The notes beneath the pieces were generated by a model. That model saw nothing but the letters and a program-made list of their open reading frames with translations, searched no databases and was not told where the DNA came from. This document shows positions 11,821-22,139 of a stretch of DNA of 64,000 bases, one piece after another. A program made the translations under genes and the position numbers. Numbering within the stretch: position 1 is the stretch's first letter; each line of letters starts with the position of its first letter. The DNA comes from Megamerina dolium (lineage: Eukaryota > Arthropoda > Insecta > Diptera > Megamerinidae): NCBI GenBank assembly GCA_963854835.1, contig OY978530.1, positions 19,991,437-20,055,436 of the forward strand. Direction: 5' to 3'.

Positions 11821-12065
11821 AAAGAGAGAATTACGTGATTTGCTGATGATACAACTACCATAGATAGTATTGCTTGCAATAAGACATAGACTTTTTGGTT
11901 GTTGGGCTTCTGTTATCTTTATTTGAATCATGTTTTGAATCAGTTTGATTGTTGATTATATACATAAGGTTTGAAATTTTTATTTGAATTTTAAGTTATA
12001 TAATTAAATTCAAAGTTATATATTAAGTTATATAATATTATATTTCAGTCTTATTCAGTCAAGCA

Positions 12066-12187
12066 GATTCAAAAACAAACCGACACTGCACCATTAAAGC
12101 TCGAAGCTGAAATGGTCCCAACTTGGACTATATAAAGTTTATCTTTGAAGACTCCCTTGTCGATATTCTGTGTGTATATGAGACGTG
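12066..12187 (+). pseudogene. LINE endonuclease fragment, 5' half
   Basis: This is the start of an AP-endonuclease domain on the plus strand. It continues at 21554 after removal of the gypsy element inserted between. The uninterrupted equivalent is the reverse complement at 37079-37440. The insertion site has a 4-bp duplication, CGTG, at 12184-12187 and 21554-21557. Confidence 0.85.
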
Positions 12188-12718
12188 TGTTGCGTACTAT
12201 TTTTCCACAACACTCACTAAGTACCGAATGGCTAGACTCAAGGATGTAACGCACAAGATGAGCACCTAGACCTAAACTCCTAAATATCCTTCAAGTCTAT
12301 CACACTAGTTAGCTGAAATAAAACTTTATCAATGATTCTTGCGGTTTTGGATATTCGCTTTATTGCTGGTGTTACTTTCGATTTTGCACTTTTACACTAA
12401 TAGTGGAGGGCCTCGTAAGGATCGCAGTATTTCACAATTTCTTAAGCGCTAGCACTTCACACTCGGTACAAGACTCACAACTGAAAGCCACTGCCTTCAG
12501 TAAGCTGGCAGCCTATATACCATTTTTCTAACACTAGCCACATATCAATCTACCCACATACCAATTATAATTATAAGTAATATTAGTATGGATTGTGTAT
12601 ATCACAAACTCGAGAAATGTTGGTATGTGTATGAACAAATACGTAGTTCACAATTTTGGGAAATATGTAGCGAGGCAAAATATGCATATGTGCATATTTC
12701 ATATTTTGGCTCGCAACA
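12188..12718 (-). repeat. 3' LTR of gypsy element A (531 bp)
   Basis: Starts TGTTGCG and ends GCAACA; aligned to 20701-21553 it shares both ends. It is about 320 bp shorter: it lacks about 270 bp present at roughly 21131-21410 and an internal repeat of about 70 bp. The LTRs of one insertion start identical, so one has been rearranged since. Confidence 0.92.
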
Positions 12719-12733
12719 TCCCTCCCTTCTTTC
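12719..12733 (-). promoter_or_regulatory. Polypurine tract of gypsy element A
   Basis: On the minus strand GAAAGAAGGGAGGGA abuts the 3' LTR exactly. This is the standard plus-strand DNA primer site of LTR retroelements and fixes the element's orientation. Confidence 0.88.
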
Positions 12734-13552
12734 AGGAAGAAAAAATTATCATTATGAAATATGAATAATTTTTTCTTAAAGAAAAAGTTAAAATTATGCT
12801 TATTTTGTAAAATTAAGAACAATTCACAATATATGATACTATGAGGAATAAAATACGAAGTATTATTTACATATATGGTTAATGGTAATTCGGTGATTAT
12901 GGTGCCCATGATGATGTGTTTCCTGCTGGTTGTTGTCTGCTGTACTTCGCTCTTTTAATAGTTTTGTTGCAGCTTTTGTTGTTGAAGTCTAGTGAACAGT
13001 AACTTCTTCTTTATCAAAGTTCGATTTTTGTTTCGGCAATTAGAGCGAAATTATTTACATTGGGTTGATCTTCTGGCTGTTTTGTCATGGAAGCGTTATC
13101 TGGATTATTATCTTGGTTTAAGTGAAACTTGGTTTGGTGTACTTGTGGGTTGATGCTGGTGTCTAATGCGTCCAATGGTTTGATTCGACAGAATTTTTTT
13201 TTATGAACAATAGCTTGCAAAGTGGGTTTTGTGTGTATCGCACTGCTAAGCAATATTGTCGATGTGAAACTCTGTACTCCTGGTGTAAGTGTTTAATGAT
13301 TGGAGCAATAATGAATATGTAATTTTGTTCTGTTGTTTATAATTTTCTTCTGATGTAGATCAGAATCCATTGTCACTGATAAATACAGTAGCTGAAATAT
13401 TTCATTCGGTTGTGGTTGCATAGCTATTATTGTTGATGTCTCTTTGCTACGTCGCGCTGGCTAGGTATGCCAAAGTTATTGGTTGTAAATTTTATTGTTT
13501 TGTAAGTTTGTTTTGGGTACTCGCTGTACTGGGCCTGCTTTGCTTTTTTTAT
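12734..13552 (-). other. 3' internal region of gypsy element A, uncharacterised
   Basis: Lies between the PPT and a mariner fragment. One short frame on the minus strand (13014-13253) is rich in Gln, Asn and Pro, with a HQTKFHLNQDNNPDN stretch, but I cannot match it to integrase or env. The rest is T-rich with stops in all frames. Confidence 0.4.
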
Positions 13553-13972
13553 GGTCATATGATAACCGACTTTTTTTTTGCCTGCTATTGAAGAATACGA
13601 CTTAGAGAATATGTGGTTTCAACAAGACGGTGCCACATGCCACACAACTCGAGCGAATATGGCTTTATTGCAAGAGAAATTTTCTGGCCACGTAATTTCT
13701 CGTCGTGGCGATATCAAGTGGCCACCAAGATCATGCGATTTGACACCGCTTGACTTTGTTTATGCAGATAAACCTTTAACTCTTGAGCACCTAAAAACCA
13801 ACATTCGTCACGTTATGGCTGAGATACCTCCCAATATGTGTTAAAAAGTGGTAGTATTTCACACATAATGTCAACGTTCAAACTTTATAATAAAAAATAA
13901 ATATCATGATAAAAAATATTTTATATGTGTTTTATTTACATTTACTTTTGAAACCGCAAAATGGATAACTCT
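13553..13972 (+). mobile_element. Truncated rosa-type mariner fragment
   Basis: The 3' third of the same mariner family: starts at the GHMITDFF region, keeps QQDGATCHTT and SCDLTPLDF, then loses about 25 bp encoding the FLWGYAKDR segment and a further stretch near 13845. It ends in a 3' terminal repeat at 13972. There is no 5' terminal repeat. Confidence 0.88.
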
Positions 13973-15327
13973 TTATATATATATTTGTTTTTTGTTATTT
14001 TTTGTTTTGTATTTTGTATTCAACCTAGCTAACCTATTGCCTATTTATCATATTCCGTCATATAAATCCTAACGTCTTCTTACTCTACTGTATTTACTGT
14101 ATATTTCTAACCCTCTAGTTGTAATTTTCCTTAAGATATTGTATTCTTTTTGGATGCATCCTCTATACTTAGCCTCACCCAGTGCACATGAGTATCCACA
14201 CACCGAATTACAATTCAACGCGATGAATTGCAACAGATGTAGGCGCAGTGTTCATGCGTCTTTATACGCATGAGCACTGCACCTACCTCTTTCTAATTTG
14301 CAAAATATTCTACATTTTTACATTAATTCCATAACTTATTGTGTTTCATATCTAAATATTTTAGTTCTTCTTTACTATGACCCTTATTGTCTTTTTCTAT
14401 TTTGTCTTAATCCCTTCGAAAAATTGTATATATATTTTTTCTTTATTTGGTGTTCCAGCGTTGATGCTTTATCCACAGGCTAGTACTTTCCAATTTCGAC
14501 TTCAGCTATTTCTTTATGGTACCTATATTCCTTGAGCGACCCTATATTCTTGCAGGATATTAATGGAGAAATTTTAAGTATTTTTGTATATATCAATATT
14601 TTATTTTATTGTTGTCAAAAATGAAGTAATATAGGGAAGCAAAGGAGAAAAATAAAATAAATAAATGTAATTCTCATACCATTCTCATAATTGTCGGTCG
14701 ATTAAATTTATTTCCATACATCTATGGTCAGCATATTATAAAACGACATTTGGTTCATGATGTATTATTATTATTTTTTCTTACATATAGAAATTGTTTA
14801 TTTTAATAAATATTCTTATATGTTGGAATTATTTTAATTATCATGTTTAGGAATTTTATACAAAAATGTTGCTTGTGTTATGGGCATTTTGTTTGAAATT
14901 TGATTCTTGTATATCTATATGCGATATTATTTTGAGTGTCGTTCTCACGTTTTTGTAGAGGTGCTGCATTGTTATGCATTTTGTTTAATATGGTCAACGT
15001 GCTATTATTTTTATTATTATTTTTTTTACGGAATTTTGTTTTTTTGCATTTTTGTAGTATTATGTATTTTGTTTAGTCTGAAAATTTAATTCTCTTGCAT
15101 CTTTGTTTTGTACATTTCGTTCTCATGCTTTTATGCATACTCGGTATTATGTTATTGTAGGGTGTTTTTTGTAAAGGTTTGGATCATCGAATTTAATATT
15201 AATCTAATTTTGGTGGAAAGGTTTTATTAAATTATTGTGGTACTTGTTCCATTTTCGTCCGATTTGTATAGTCGTTGTTATTGGACGGTTTATGTATACT
15301 ATTTCGTAGGGTAAAGTCCAAATGGGA
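13973..15327. other. AT-rich region inside gypsy element A
   Basis: No supported gene. It occupies the position where the rest of integrase should be but is mainly T-rich on the plus strand, so pol sequence has been replaced or has decayed. It contains one clear stem-loop (14239-14286). Confidence 0.45.
14239..14286. repeat. Imperfect 21-bp inverted repeat (stem-loop)
   Basis: Arms 14239-14259 and 14266-14286 pair at 19 of 21 positions around a 6-nt loop. The stem is much more GC-rich than its surroundings. A second smaller palindrome (CAATTCA...TGAATTG) lies just before it. Confidence 0.75.
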
Positions 15328-15801
15328 CTAAATTTGTTGCTGGACTTGTTGAATTCCCACCATGTCCATATAAACCTCTTCAAATGGTCTTGAAGGCGTG
15401 AGAGTCAATGTCATTGGCACTTTGATAAGCCTTGAACTTTTGTTGATTTGACATTTTTTACAATTTTTAACATATTCTTTGATCTGGCTTCGCATACCCT
15501 TCCACCTGCACTGTCTTCTAATCCTGAAATAAGTTTTCAGTGCACCCTGATGCCTTCCTAAAGGTGAATCATGGAAGTTGCGAAGTATCGTCGATATATC
15601 CTTCTCATCAGTGAGAAGTTCCGCATTCTTGTTCTCCTGATTTTCTGCATTTTCATCTAGTTCTAACTCGTTATCAAAGCTTTCATCAGGCTCTTCTTGG
15701 CTCTCGGTTCCGTCGACTTTATTCCTTGCCATAGAACGAGTCACAACCATTGTTGACTCCTGATTCGGTTGTGGAACTCTGCTGAGCGCATCCGCGTTCA
15801 A
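15328..15801 (-). pseudogene. Gypsy element A: RNase H end and truncated integrase
   Basis: Starts with NADALSRVP, the usual end of the gypsy RNase H/connection region. An acidic linker follows, then the integrase zinc-binding module (HDSPLGRHQG then NCKKCQ, an HHCC pattern), and the beginning of the catalytic core at FEEVYMDMVG with the first catalytic Asp. The frame ends about 8 residues later and the other two catalytic residues are absent. Integrase would insert the cDNA into the genome; this one cannot. Confidence 0.85.
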
Positions 15802-15939
15802 GTTCCTTTTGCCTGGTTTATTGGTTTATAAATTATTTCAAAATCAAATTCAGATAATTCGTGCTTGAAACGTGATGTCTGATCCTTTAGGTTTGCAATT
15901 CCCCATAGTGGCTGGTGGTCGGTGTAGATCTTGAACGGT

Positions 15940-16179
15940 CTACCGAGTAGATAAGCTCACAGCCCACACGATGGGCAGGAATTCCTTTTCCATGGTGGAA
16001 TACCTTTTCTCGGTATCACTGAGCGCCCTGCTCACAAAGGCTATTGGTCTATCTTTTCCAATTTCACTTTGTGATAGAATTGCACCTACAGCCTCGTTGC
16101 TGGCATCTGTTGTTAACACAAAAGGTTTAGAAAAATCTGGGTAGGCTAAAATTGGCGGAGAGCAAATTGCTTGCTTCAA
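15940..16179 (-). pseudogene. Gypsy element A: RNase H domain
   Basis: Encodes FVLTTDASNEAVGAILSQ, with the first catalytic Asp of retroelement RNase H, and RYSTMEKEFLPIVWAV with the catalytic Glu. The domain removes RNA from the RNA:DNA hybrid during reverse transcription. It is separated from RT by a stop near 16180 and from the rest of RNase H by a frame change near 15940. Confidence 0.85.
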
Positions 16180-16182
16180 ATC

Positions 16183-17363
16183 TTAAAAAGCTTTCTGACA
16201 ATTTTCTGTCCATTCAAATTTCTCGTCTTTTCTGAGTAGTTTGTTGATTGGCAGTGCCATACTAGCCATATTCTCATCAAATTTTCGGTAATAATTTACT
16301 AAACCTAGGAATGCCTGAACATCTTTCTTATTTTTTGGCACAGAAATATTTTTAACACATTCCACCTTACCAGGGTCCGGTAACGTTCCTTCCTCAGTGC
16401 ATTTATGGCCTAGGTAAATTATCTCTTTCCGTAGAAACTGGCACTTTTCTGTATTTAACTTCAAGTTATGTTTACGTAAAAGTCCATATACTCTTCGTAA
16501 ACGCGACTCATGTTGTGCCAAGTTCCGACCATAGACGAAGATGTCATCCAAGTAGACAAAACAATCTATAACTTGAAGTCCTGTTAGTACATGGTGCATT
16601 AGTCTTTGGGAGATAGCAGGTGCTCCTGTTAAGCCGAAAGGCATTCTGTTAAATTCATAGTGCCCAACACCTGTACTAAAAGCTGTATTTTCTCTGTCTA
16701 ACACTTTATGATACCCATTGGCCAAATCATGTGTACTGATATATATCTACAATGACCTAACTGGTCTAATATTTCATCGATGCGGGGAATGGAAAAAACT
16801 TGTTTAATAGTGGCGTCATTTAATTTCCTGAAATCTACTACTAGCCTCCATTTTCTTTTACCATCTTCGCCCGCTTTCTTTGGCACCAAAATTATGGGAG
16901 AATTCCACGGCGATGAGCTGGGAATAATTATGTCGTCTTTCAACATTTTGTTTACTTGCTTATTGATTTTTGCCTTATGAGCTTCTGGTAGCCTGTACTG
17001 TCTTTGGTTGATTGGCGCATGGTCTGATTTTATTAGTATTGTGTGTTTTATACCTGTGGTGTGAGACAGTTTGTCGCCTTCCAAGAAAAATAAATCGTTT
17101 AATGACTTAAGTATTCCATCTATGGACCTCTTTGCCTCAATGTTTAAGTTTTCGTCTAGCTTAATTGTTTCTAATATTTTGGTAACCCTTTTGTGGATAT
17201 CAGTTTCCTTAATGTTATTTATTTTATAAGCTATGTCGTATCCTTCGTGTTCTAAATAATTAAATTTAATTACATTAATTTTAAGCTTATTATTTACAAT
17301 ATATGAATCTATATTCGTATTGAGTATTGGGACATAAACTGTGTTGTCTGCCCAATGTCTCAC
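16183..17363 (-). pseudogene. Gypsy element A: reverse transcriptase
   Basis: The upstream part (17363-16698) holds the RT fingers: PINQRQYRLPEAHK, WNSPIILVPKK and KWRLVVDFRKLND with a catalytic Asp. The downstream part (16725-16183) has FNRMPFGLTGAP and the catalytic CFVYLDDIFVYG, then the IYLGH thumb motif and FLGLVNYYRKF. A frame shift near 16740 separates them. Apart from the shift, the catalytic residues are present. Motifs are those of the gypsy/17.6/297 lineage. Confidence 0.9.
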
Positions 17364-17670
17364 CTAAATATATTCCAGGAGAGACTTCCCGTTTCTCTAC
17401 TATAATTGTTTCGAAATTTGTATTTACTTTAATGGGGACCACCTTTATAGTTCTCCCAGGTACTACAACCTCACTGGTGTGTAGTATTCTATTACCCTCG
17501 ATCAACGGTTCGAAAGGTAAAGTCATCAAATGCTGTTTTCGTTCACCAAAGATAATCAGCTTCTTTTTCATAGTATTGATAACCGATCGGTTCCATAAAT
17601 TGTCTCTCCTTAGGATACCATCAGCAGGAACCCCTCTCTCGTCAGAGATTAAGTGTAGTTCTAAAATCAA
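17290..17670 (-). pseudogene. Gypsy element A: protease region
   Basis: Begins just after the gag zinc knuckles and overlaps the upstream end of the RT frame. It has the end part of a retropepsin-like domain (GILRRDNLW followed by basic and hydrophobic strands). The catalytic DTGA-type motif is not visible in this frame, so it was lost or lies across the gag/pol frame change near 17690. Assignment rests mostly on position. Confidence 0.6.
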
Positions 17671-17691
17671 ATCTTTTTTGGGGTTCCCGGT

Positions 17692-18168
17692 TTATTGGCC
17701 GTACCTGAGCCCACCGTAGTTTCCCTGGGTTTTTTCCCATTCTTTGCGTTTATAACAGTCGGCGATCCTGTGTCTCGGCTTCTTACAGAAAAAACATTTG
17801 GTCTCAGAATTTCCGCGATTAGGGCCTTTGCTTTCTTGACCTCCCTTACTAGGTGCAGGTGTTTGATTGCCTTTTCCTTGCGACCTGTTGTTGCTAAAAG
17901 GTGTGCATAACAAATTGAACTCATGTCCATATTTTTTACACTTTATGCAATAGAGTATGTTTTTTCTTTTAAAACAGTCGTCTCTGGTGTGCCCCTTTTT
18001 GTCGCAGAAGGAGCAGGTAGGAATTTTCCTTTGGCTATTTTGGGGACTTACGTTGTTATTTTGATATTTGTTCATTCCGAGTGGCATCTTGTCATTTCTG
18101 TTCTGGTGAAATGCCACTGTATTACTAACCTCAGTCTGGTGAACATCGTTTGAATATAGTGCTTCCAT
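17692..18168 (-). pseudogene. Gypsy element A: Gag nucleocapsid with zinc knuckles
   Basis: Encodes CSFCDKKGHTRDDC and CFFCKKPRHRIADC, two CCHC-type knuckles, with a CIKCKKYGHEFNLLC stretch between them that could be a third, irregular one. These bind genomic RNA during particle assembly. Upstream gag (18169-18535) is frame-broken and runs into the mariner inserted at 18536. Confidence 0.88.
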
Positions 18169-18535
18169 ATTAAACTGATTGAATCGCTGTACTCTTTCGA
18201 GCAGAATATCCGTGTTTACGGCCTCCTCTACTAATTCTTCTTACGGTCCCGTCTCACCTAGCATATAAGTTTTTAACAATGGGTCTTGAAGGCCTGATAT
18301 AAAAGATGTCCTCGCATTCCCCTCTGGCTCTTTTAACAACGCTTGGTCTCCGATCCCACCGTATCTATTCTTAATACGCTCTATCGTCGTTGATTTTAAA
18401 TCACCTAATCTCCTTGCAAAAACACGTATATATTCCTGAGGTAGTTGGCGTGCGACTTGTATTTAGTGCGTGCGCGGTTCCAGGCGAACGGTCTTCAAAT
18501 ATGTATTTCGCAGAAGTGTATACAATTCCTCTATA

Positions 18536-19834
18536 AAGGGTTATCCATTTTGCGGTTTCAAAAGTAAATGTAAATAAAACACATATAAAATATTTTTTAT
18601 CATGATATTTCTTTTTTATTATAAAGTTTGAACGTTGACATTATGTGTGAAATACTACATCATTTAAATGACCACCACCATTGTTGCAAGCATCGATTCG
18701 TTTGAGGTAATTTTCGACCACTTTTTGACACATATGGCGGTATCTCAGCCATAACGTGACGAATGTTGGTTTTTAGGTGCTCAAGAGTTAAAGGTTTATC
18801 TGCATAAACACGGTCTTTCGCGTAGCCCCACAAAAAAAAGTCAAGCGGTGTCAAATCGCATGATCTTGGTGGCCACTTGATATCGCCACGACGAGAAATT
18901 ACGCGGCCAGAAAATTTCTCTTGCAATAAAGCCATATTCGCTCGAGTTGTGTGGCATGTGGCACCGTCTTGTTGAAACCACATATTCTCTAAGTCGTATT
19001 CTTCAATAGCACGCAAAAAAAAGTCGGTTATCATATGACCATAACGCTCCGAATTGACGGTGACAGTCGTTCCATCGTCGTTTTCGAAGAAGTAAGGTCC
19101 AATCACACCTCCGGACCAAAGAGCGCACCAAGCAGTGACTTTTTGTGGATGTAGTCGCCTCTCTTCAATTACTTGAGGATTCTCAGAACCCCAAATACGA
19201 CAATTTTGTTTGTTAACATACCCACCGAGTGAGAAATGTGCTTCGTCGCTGAAGAAAATTTTGTTCGAAAAATCCCCGTCCACCGCCTGTTGTTCAAGCA
19301 CCCATTCGACGTATCTACGACGTTGTGAATGGTCAGCTGGCTTCAGTTGTTGTGTGAGCTGGATTTTATATGGATGTAGGTGTAGATCCAAATGCAAAAT
19401 ACGCCATAATGTGCCGTAAGACAGTCCTAATTCCTGAGAACGACGAGGAATCGACACATTCGGGTCTTCGGCAACACTTTCACTTACAGCAGCGATATTT
19501 TCGGTGGTACGAGCGAAACGATGATGCACAGGCCTTACAATGTCTGTAACCGATCCAGTTTCTTCATATTTCTTCACAATTTTGCCAATTGCTTGCGTAG
19601 TTGGACGATTATGTAAACCATAATCTCCTCTTAAATCACGATATGTGGCTGTGGCAGAATCACCTTTTTGTAGTAGGTTTTTACAATTTGAATGCGTTGT
19701 GCGATAGTTAAGCGATCCATTTTCGCAAATGTCAGACTTTGAACTAAAAAAGAAAGAAATTGTTTTAACAACTCAGTTTGACAGATGTCGAATTCTAGCC
19801 CTATACTTTTGAAACCGCGAAATGGATAACCCTT
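18536..19834 (-). mobile_element. Rosa-type mariner inserted in gypsy element A gag
   Basis: Terminal repeats at both ends with TA at 18534-18535 and 19835-19836. Gag sequence of the host gypsy element continues on both sides, so this insertion is later than the gypsy element. Length is 1299 bp. It carries the same derived 2-bp C-terminal deletion as the copy at 8799, so these two are closer to each other than to the copy at 40647. Confidence 0.95.
18660..19721 (-). pseudogene. Mariner transposase, frameshifted (DD41D)
   Basis: Starts MDRLTIAQRIQIVKTYYKK at 19721 and loses frame near 19663, where one T is missing from the AAAAATGG stretch of the intact copy. From 19577 the frame is open again, through FFSDEAHF, QQDGATCHTT and CDLTPLDFFLWG with all three catalytic Asp. 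The C-terminus is shifted (YVSKSGRK) as in the copy at 8913. Not functional as it stands. Confidence 0.9.
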
Positions 19835-19835
19835 T

Positions 19836-20586
19836 ATTAGCGAACTTCTACTTAGCACCAAGTTATAAGCATCACCATATAGTCGCTGTTTTATACAAGC
19901 TAAGAAATCTTCCAACTCGTCCGGTTTTATGGCTTTTCTGGTTAATTCGCACCAAGAAATGAACTGGTGTACTTCGGTCCTCAAATCTTTAGACTCCGCT
20001 CCAATAAGTACTGGGACTAGTCTACTGACGGTCTGTGCAATTTCGTCAATACGCATTTTTAGCTTTAATTCAGGTTGTACTTCCGTTTGTGTTTTTCGTA
20101 CTGGCGTACGGCGACGAAGAGGTGTCTCCTGTGCTAGGCAGCGTTCTCTTTCGAGATTCAGAGTCAACCGAGGTTCTAAGCATTTTCTCTACAAATTCGT
20201 CTGAAATGCCCTTTTTTTAGTAAATCTTCTAATTCCTTATTTCTATTAAGAGTCTTAGTAATCTCTCCTTCTAGCTGTTCCTCGTCGGATCCCTGTTTTG
20301 CGATCTGAGTTCGCAGAACCCTAACTTGTATCTCTGCTGCCTCTAAATCGTATTTTTGTTCTAAGGCTGCTTCAGCCTGGCTTTTCAATAGATCGTTTAA
20401 CTCGTATAACGTGGCGTCTAATTCCTTTATTGGATTTAGTACCTTTCCGTGCTGTACCTTTGATTTTATGAGCTGGAGTTGTTCGTAGGTGCTGTGTTGC
20501 TTAAGCAAGCTCCACACGAAGTCGATTGACTCGGTTATTACAATGTCTAGTTTTTCTGCTAATGCTTCATAAGTTTTAGTATCCAT
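19836..20586 (-). pseudogene. Gypsy element A: Gag N-terminal region
   Basis: The first frame (20586-20176) starts MDTKTYEALAEKLDIVI and is strongly helical and coiled-coil-like, with heptads around LRTQIAKQGSDEEQLEGEI. A T7 run near 20211-20217 marks a frame shift; the second frame (20167-19836) has the capsid-like ESKDLRTEVHQFISWCELT segment and is cut by the mariner. Start chosen as the first ATG after the PBS. Gag forms the particle and binds RNA. Confidence 0.8.
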
Positions 20587-20675
20587 TTGATTTTTGGTTA
20601 AGCACGCACTATAATTGGGCCCTATTTTGCGTTGAACGTTGAATGTAAAACACCTTGTATATACAAGATATTTCG

Positions 20676-20697
20676 CAGTATCCTACCGGCTGCGCCA
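20676..20697 (-). promoter_or_regulatory. Primer-binding site of gypsy element A
   Basis: Just inside the 5' LTR the minus strand reads TGGCGCAGCCGGTAGGATAC. It resembles the tRNA-Ser-type PBS of the 17.6/297 gypsy lineage, with one likely difference in the GCAGTCG core. Match is from memory of the family and not from alignment. Confidence 0.75.
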
Positions 20698-20700
20698 AAA

Positions 20701-21553
20701 TGTTGCGTACTATTTTTCCACAACACTCACTAAGTACCTAGTGGCTAGACTCAAGGATGTAACGCATAAGATTAGCACCTAGCCCTAAGCTGCTAAATAT
20801 CCTTCAAGCCTATCACACTAGTTAGCTGAAATAAAACTTTATCAATGATACTTGCGGTTTGGGTATTCGCTTTATTGCTGGTGTTACTTTCGATTTTGCA
20901 CTTTTACACTAATACTAGAGGGCCTCGTAAGGATCGCAGTATTTACAATTTCTTACACTCTTACACTAATAATGGATGGCTTCGTAAGTATCACAATTAC
21001 ACAGTATTTCACAATTTCTTAAACGCTAGCACTTCGGTGCAAGACTCACAACTGAAAGCCACTGCCTTCATTAAGCTGGCAGCCTATATACCATTTTTCT
21101 AACACTAGCCACATATCAATCTACCCACATACAAACATATAACATACAATAATATATTCATACCACTTGCGTGTATGCATATATATGTTTATGTACACGA
21201 TCGATGCACTCCACATGTGTGTATATATTACGTGAGAAAGCAACTTTTTGATATTCACACACATGGGCGTGATTTTAGCTATCATGTATGGTTACACAGG
21301 TATGATTACGTAAGTGCAGAACTACGAATTGTATGGGAAAGTGCTTTGTCAGCATTTTCACACCTGACTTCAACTCAGTTTCCTCAATGTTATGGCATTC
21401 CACAATTATAAGTAATATTATTATGGATTCTGTATATCACAAACTCGAGAAATGTTGGTATGTGTATGAACAAATATGTAGTTCACAATTTCGGGAAATA
21501 TGTAGCGAGGCAAAATATGCATATGTGCACATTTCATATTTTGGCTCGCAACA
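20701..21553 (-). repeat. 5' LTR of gypsy element A (853 bp)
   Basis: Longer partner of 12188-12718. It contains an internal repeat of a CTTACACTAATA...GGCTTCGTAAG-type unit near 20910-21000 and about 270 bp (21131-21410) missing in the other LTR. The terminal 60 bp also occurs alone at 52275-52334. Confidence 0.92.
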
Positions 21554-22030
21554 CGTGGTTCAGATCTGATCTTTCAGACCAGCTTTATTACATTAACGCA
21601 TACGAACTCTTTAGGAATGATAGGTGCTCGAAGAGAGGTGGTGGTGTTGCGGTCTATTGTAAATGTGATCTTGATGTCGTGGTGGTAAGCTAAACAACAG
21701 CTCGATGATTGAGTTTATTAATGTTGAAATATTTGACAGTTGTACAAAGTTTCTGATATAGTGTGTTTATAATCCACATCGCGGCTCCAGCCTTGATTCA
21801 TTTTTTCTTGATATTTCTGAAAGACTGATTGACTGTGACAATCTTGTAATATGCGGAGATTTTAACATTAACTTATTGATGAATGATAGTACTGCCTGTG
21901 CTTTCTTAAACTATATCTCTACTAATGCCCTCACTGTCGTCAACTCTCTCTTCCCCACCCGTTACTCTAATACAGCTGAACCTAGTTTATATGCCGAGGA
22001 TGATGTGAGTAGTTGCGTGATGAGGATTTT
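21554..22030 (+). pseudogene. LINE endonuclease fragment, 3' part
   Basis: Continues the fragment at 12066-12187. Conceptual translation has LYYINAYELFRNDRCSKRGG and later LVICGDFNINLLM, both hallmark AP-endonuclease blocks (Y.L.R.DR..RGGGV and GDFN). Several stops interrupt it. The first 245 bp or so match 37079-37320 in reverse; the rest is only here. Cuts target DNA for target-primed reverse transcription in live elements. Confidence 0.8.
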
Positions 22031-22139
22031 TATATATATTTTAGGGATTAGCCGAATCAGACCACTATTATCTGAGTCCCTTTTCGTCCCTCAAATCGTG
22101 TGTTATATATTTGTTTGGTTTAAGAATTATTCTACTTCC

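Larger units (their letters stand above)
4228..12056. repeat. Left arm of large inverted duplication
   Basis: This stretch reappears as its reverse complement at 38805-46735. Corresponding pairs include decayed mariner 4228-4727/46237-46735, second mariner 5516-6498/44396-45406, LINE pieces 7080-8240/42640-43800, an AT-rich block near 8360-8570/42333-42539 and a SINE at 11560-11820/38988-39356. Private differences are the mariner at 8799-10096, found only in this arm, and loss of the SINE head here. Translations from the arms differ by only occasional residues, so identity is high, but I cannot compute it. Homology resumes at 12066-12187 and 21558-21802 against 37440-37079. Confidence 0.9.
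12188..21553 (-). mobile_element. Ty3/gypsy element A (17.6/297-like), complete structure, dead
   Basis: Both LTRs begin TGTTGCG and end GCAACA in plus-strand reading. The element is flanked by CGTG duplications. On the minus strand the order is 5' LTR (20701-21553), tRNA-Ser-like PBS, gag, protease, RT, RNase H, integrase remnant, PPT and 3' LTR (12188-12718). Gag is frame-shifted and split by a mariner; RT is frame-shifted near 16740; integrase is cut off after its first catalytic Asp. A mariner fragment lies at 13553-13972. It is absent from the right arm of the inverted duplication, so it inserted after that event. The gypsy/17.6 affiliation comes from PBS type, gag-pol layout and RT motifs. 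Confidence 0.93.
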
